Part shown: one piece after another, positions 5,786 through 7,689 of the stretch
Numbering within the stretch: position 1 is the stretch's first letter
Layout: every line of letters begins with the position of its first letter
Origin: Lachnospiraceae bacterium
GTDB lineage: Bacteria; Bacillota; Clostridia; Lachnospirales; Lachnospiraceae
Direction: 5' to 3'
Length of the DNA: 7,689 bases
Assembly: GCA_019420465.1 (NCBI GenBank)
Contig: JAHZHB010000096.1
Coordinates: 1,351 to 9,039, forward strand
Position numbers and translations under genes: made by a program
Notes under the pieces: model-generated
Told to the model about the DNA's origin: nothing
The model's input: only the letters and a program-made list of their open reading frames with translations
The model's database searches: none

Positions 5786-6976
5786 ATGAACGTATTAGTT
5801 ATCAACTGCGGCAGTTCTTCTCTGAAATATCAGCTGATCGACTCCGAGAGCGAAAAAGTACTGGCAAAGGGTCTGTGCGAGAGAATCGGTATCGACGGAC
5901 GTCTGACATACCAGAAGGCAGGTCTTGACAAAGAGATCACAGAAGCTGCCATGCCGACACATAAAGAAGCCATCAAGATGGTACTGGATGCCCTGACAAA
6001 TGACAAAACAGGCGCTATCAAGAGCCTGGATGAGGTTGGTGCTGTAGGCCATCGTATGGTACACGGCGGTGAGAAATTCACCTGCTCCGCAGTGATCGAT
6101 GACGAGATGATCAAAGCTGTAGAGTCCTGCAACGATCTGGCTCCGCTGCATAACCCGGCTAACCTGATCGGTGTAAATGCATGTAAAGAGCTGATGCCGA
6201 ACGTACCGATGGTAGGTGTATTTGATACAGCTTTCCATCAGACAATGCCGAAGGAAGCTTATCTGTACGGCCTTCCGTATGAATATTATGAGAAATACGG
6301 CGTTCGTCGTTACGGCTTCCACGGAACCAGCCACAGCTTCGTATCCAAAGAAACAGCCAAATTCCTGGGTCTGGATCTGAAAAACTCCAAGATCATCGTA
6401 TGCCACCTGGGCAACGGTTCTTCCATCTCCGCTGTAAAGAACGGTGAATGTGTAGATACATCCATGGGTCTGACACCTCTGGCAGGTCTGGCTATGGGTA
6501 CTCGCTGCGGTGATATCGATCCGGCTATCATGGAATATATCGCCAACAAAGAGAACCTGGATATTGCAGGCGTAATGAACGTACTGAACAAGAAATCCGG
6601 TATGCTGGGCGTTTCCGGTGTATCCAGCGATTTCCGTGATCTGGAGCAGGGAGCAGAAGAGGGCAACGAGAGATGCCAGATCGCTCTTGACATGTTCGCA
6701 TACCAGGTAGCTAAATTCATCGGTGCCTACACAGCAGCCATGAATGGTGTGGATGCGATCGCTTTCACAGCAGGTGTTGGTGAGAACGGTCCGGATACAC
6801 GTGCCAAAGTTATGGAACATCTGGGATACCTTGGCGTTCAGGTTGATCCGGAAGCAAATGCAAAACGTGGCGAGAACAATGTAATCTCCACACCGGATTC
6901 CAAAGTTAAGGTTTGTGTCATCCCGACCAACGAAGAACTGGCTATCTGCCGTGATACAGTAGCACTGGTTAAATAA
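5786..6976 (+). CDS. ackA: Acetate kinase
   Basis: This enzyme transfers phosphate from acetyl phosphate to ADP, giving acetate and ATP, and completes the Pta-AckA route of substrate-level phosphorylation in the cytoplasm. The 396-residue length is normal. It opens with the ASKHA phosphate-loop motif VLVINCGSSSLKYQ and carries GHRMVHGGEKFT, VFDTAFHQTMP, YGFHGTSHSFVS, HLGNGSSI, TPLAGLAMGTRCGDIDPA and TAGVGENGP. Active-site residues of the Methanosarcina enzyme (Arg91, His123, Asp148, His180, Arg241, Glu384) appear here one number lower: Arg90, His122, Asp147, His179, Arg240 and Glu383. All are present, so the enzyme should be active. The ATG has AGGAGG (5771-5776) nine bases upstream, a stronger site than that of pta. 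No promoter is seen in the 124-base gap, so expression should come from the pta promoter. A terminator follows 26 bases after the stop. Confidence 0.99.
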   Translation: MNVLVINCGSSSLKYQLIDSESEKVLAKGLCERIGIDGRLTYQKAGLDKEITEAAMPTHKEAIKMVLDALTNDKTGAIKSLDEVGAVGHRMVHGGEKFTCSAVIDDEMIKAVESCNDLAPLHNPANLIGVNACKELMPNVPMVGVFDTAFHQTMPKEAYLYGLPYEYYEKYGVRRYGFHGTSHSFVSKETAKFLGLDLKNSKIIVCHLGNGSSISAVKNGECVDTSMGLTPLAGLAMGTRCGDIDPAIMEYIANKENLDIAGVMNVLNKKSGMLGVSGVSSDFRDLEQGAEEGNERCQIALDMFAYQVAKFIGAYTAAMNGVDAIAFTAGVGENGPDTRAKVMEHLGYLGVQVDPEANAKRGENNVISTPDSKVKVCVIPTNEELAICRDTVALVK

Positions 6977-7002
6977 AAGACCAAAAAAGTTACAGATATT
7001 TG

Positions 7003-7032
7003 CTCCGTGCGGTGCAGACCGCACGGAGTTTT
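7003..7032 (+). terminator. Terminator of the pta-ackA operon
   Basis: CTCCGTGCGGT (7003-7013) pairs perfectly with ACCGCACGGAG (7018-7028) around loop GCAG, followed by TTTT (7029-7032) and then AGATT. The 11-pair GC-rich stem is strong but the T run is short, so some read-through into the next gene is possible. Confidence 0.82.
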
Positions 7033-7063
7033 AGATTAAATGTAAAGTATCAAGAAAAATTAC

Positions 7064-7092
7064 TTGACAAAGCGTAAAACTGACGCTATACT
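7064..7092 (+). promoter_or_regulatory. Sigma-A promoter of the DUF177-rpmF operon
   Basis: A perfect -35 TTGACA (7064-7069), a 17-base spacer and -10 TATACT (7087-7092). The predicted start is near 7099, only about 20 bases before the ATG at 7119, so the leader is little more than the ribosome binding site. The upstream DNA (7029-7063) is AT-rich. Confidence 0.9.
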
Positions 7093-7109
7093 AATCAAAG
7101 TGTGATTAG
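7091..7109. promoter_or_regulatory. Perfect inverted repeat over the -10 box and start site (candidate operator)
   Basis: CTAATCA (7091-7097) and TGATTAG (7103-7109) are perfect inverted copies separated by AAGTG. The element covers the end of the -10 box, the predicted start and the first base pairs of the ribosome binding site (AGGAG, 7108-7112). Because the left arm lies mostly before the start site, it would act as DNA rather than as an RNA hairpin, and a bound protein would block transcription. It does not match the FapR operator, whose arms read TTAGTAC...GTACTAA. The regulator is unknown. Confidence 0.55.
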
Positions 7110-7118
7110 GAGACGATT

Positions 7119-7649
7119 ATGCTTATTGATCTGACAAAGATTTTATCTCAGGAAAATATGACGCAGGAGATGGAGGTTCCGCTGGAACTGACACATTTTA
7201 AACGTGCAAAAGGCGAGCAGTATAAGCTTGTCGAAAAATCCCCTGTACAGCTTACTATAGAGCATGAGAAAGATCAGGTGCTTAAGATTACCGGACAGTG
7301 TTCGGTGACGGCTACAGCGGCTTGTGCCCGTTGCCTGGCGCCCGTCAGAGTGGCTATCGATCTGGACTTTGAGCATCGTGTGGATGTGATGCATCTCGAC
7401 GAAGACGAAGATGAGTCTGAGATGATAAACTGTATCACGGAAGAAAAATGTCTGGATGTGGACCGACTGGTGCATAATGAGATTCTTATCCATTGGCCGC
7501 TTAGAGTACTCTGCAAGGAGGACTGTAAAGGCATCTGCACAGTATGCGGACAGGATCTGAACAAGGGACAATGTTCCTGCAATCAGGAAAGCCTGGATCC
7601 CCGCATGGCAGCATTCAGAGAAATATTCAGTAATTTTAAGGAGGTGTAG
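7119..7649 (+). CDS. DUF177 family protein (YceD/YlbN-like), cysteine-rich C-terminus
   Basis: This 176-residue soluble protein belongs to DUF177 (COG1399; E. coli YceD, B. subtilis YlbN), which is almost always next to rpmF. The family has been linked to 23S rRNA accumulation in bacteria and plants; the molecular activity is not settled. A beta-rich N-terminal half leads to the hallmark CARC (Cys69, Cys72). An acidic stretch (about 94-101) follows. The C-terminus has a cysteine cluster: Cys132, 136, 140, 143, 152 and 154, including the pair CTVC, which resembles a zinc site; this form is usual in Firmicutes. AGGAG lies six bases before the ATG. Its promoter overlaps an inverted repeat, suggesting control by a repressor. 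rpmF starts two bases after the stop and its ribosome binding site lies inside this gene's last codons, so the two are very likely translated as a coupled pair. Zinc binding is an inference. Confidence 0.9.
   Translation: MLIDLTKILSQENMTQEMEVPLELTHFKRAKGEQYKLVEKSPVQLTIEHEKDQVLKITGQCSVTATAACARCLAPVRVAIDLDFEHRVDVMHLDEDEDESEMINCITEEKCLDVDRLVHNEILIHWPLRVLCKEDCKGICTVCGQDLNKGQCSCNQESLDPRMAAFREIFSNFKEV
7638..7644 (+). promoter_or_regulatory. Ribosome binding site of rpmF, inside the end of the DUF177 gene
   Basis: AAGGAGG (7638-7644) overlaps the Lys and Glu codons just before the DUF177 stop and stands seven bases before the rpmF ATG. The near-perfect match to the 16S rRNA tail and the overlap imply strong initiation and translational coupling. 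Confidence 0.85.
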
Positions 7650-7651
7650 TA

Positions 7652-7689
7652 ATGTCCATCTGTCCAAAGAATAAATCATCCAAAGGTAG
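7652..7689 (+). CDS. rpmF: 50S ribosomal protein L32, 3' partial
   Basis: Only the first 12 complete codons are in the window: MSICPKNKSSKG. This matches the basic N-terminus of L32 in Clostridia; most bacterial L32 proteins start AVPKRRTSKxR or AVPKNKTSKxR, so the PKNKxSK core is shared and the SIC opening is lineage-like. The position directly after a DUF177 gene, with a near-perfect ribosome binding site, strongly supports the call. L32 is a small protein of the large subunit near the peptidyl transferase region. Its zinc-binding cysteines, if present, would lie beyond the right edge. The identification rests on a short stretch plus gene order. Confidence 0.85.
   Translation, partial: MSICPKNKSSKG

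Noticed and set aside
5795..7024. 409-codon open frame on the minus strand opposite ackA
   Set aside because: It mirrors ackA on the other strand, has unusual composition rich in Cys, His and Thr, and lacks a ribosome binding site. It is a shadow of a strongly biased gene.
7091..7109. FapR operator
   Set aside because: Its position near rpmF is suggestive, but the half-sites (CTAATCA) do not read TTAGTAC, and the spacing differs.

Overview
The window looks like a chromosomal piece of a Gram-positive, low-to-mid GC anaerobe of the class Clostridia, most likely family Lachnospiraceae. This is inferred from gene content and order (tmcAL/ylbM, pta, ackA, DUF177, rpmF), a short class I Pta, an L32 protein starting MSICPKNKSSKG, strong AGGAGG-type ribosome binding sites, and compact U-tailed terminators. 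I assign no species. I see no mobile element, CRISPR array, prophage gene or other sign of recent transfer. It reads as core housekeeping DNA rather than an accessory island.

Layout, left to right. Positions 1-1325 hold the 3' part of a hybrid sensor histidine kinase (dimerisation/phosphoacceptor helix, ATPase domain, receiver domain); its sensor region lies off the left edge. Next is a self-contained tRNA unit: A-tracts, a consensus promoter (1389-1417), a tRNA-Leu with anticodon AAG (1450-1534) and a strong terminator (1542-1577). A C69-family dipeptidase (1619-3085) follows directly, without a convincing promoter of its own. A hairpin with A6 on one side and T6 on the other (3140-3186) can end transcription in both directions, between the dipeptidase and the convergent tmcAL gene (3204-4394, minus strand).

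The 268-bp region 4395-4662 is a divergent control region. It holds an extended -10 promoter for tmcAL, a consensus promoter for pta, a 21-bp imperfect palindrome with an extra half-site 32 bp away, and a hairpin predicted at the extreme 5' end of the pta mRNA. pta (4663-5661) and ackA (5786-6976) form the acetate-producing, ATP-generating operon: acetyl-CoA to acetyl phosphate to acetate plus ATP. A strong structured spacer separates the two genes and a terminator (7003-7032) ends the unit.

A new consensus promoter (7064-7092), overlapped by a perfect 7-bp inverted repeat, drives a DUF177/YceD-like protein (7119-7649) and rpmF (ribosomal protein L32, cut by the right edge). plsX often follows in this kind of cluster but is not visible here.

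Functionally, the notable theme is acetate. TmcAL uses acetate and ATP to acetylate the wobble cytidine of elongator tRNA-Met, and it shares a control region with the operon that makes acetate and ATP. The most interesting unexplained signals are non-coding: the palindrome upstream of pta, the pta-ackA intercistronic hairpin, and the inverted repeat over the DUF177-rpmF promoter. I did not find evidence of a new multi-gene system.
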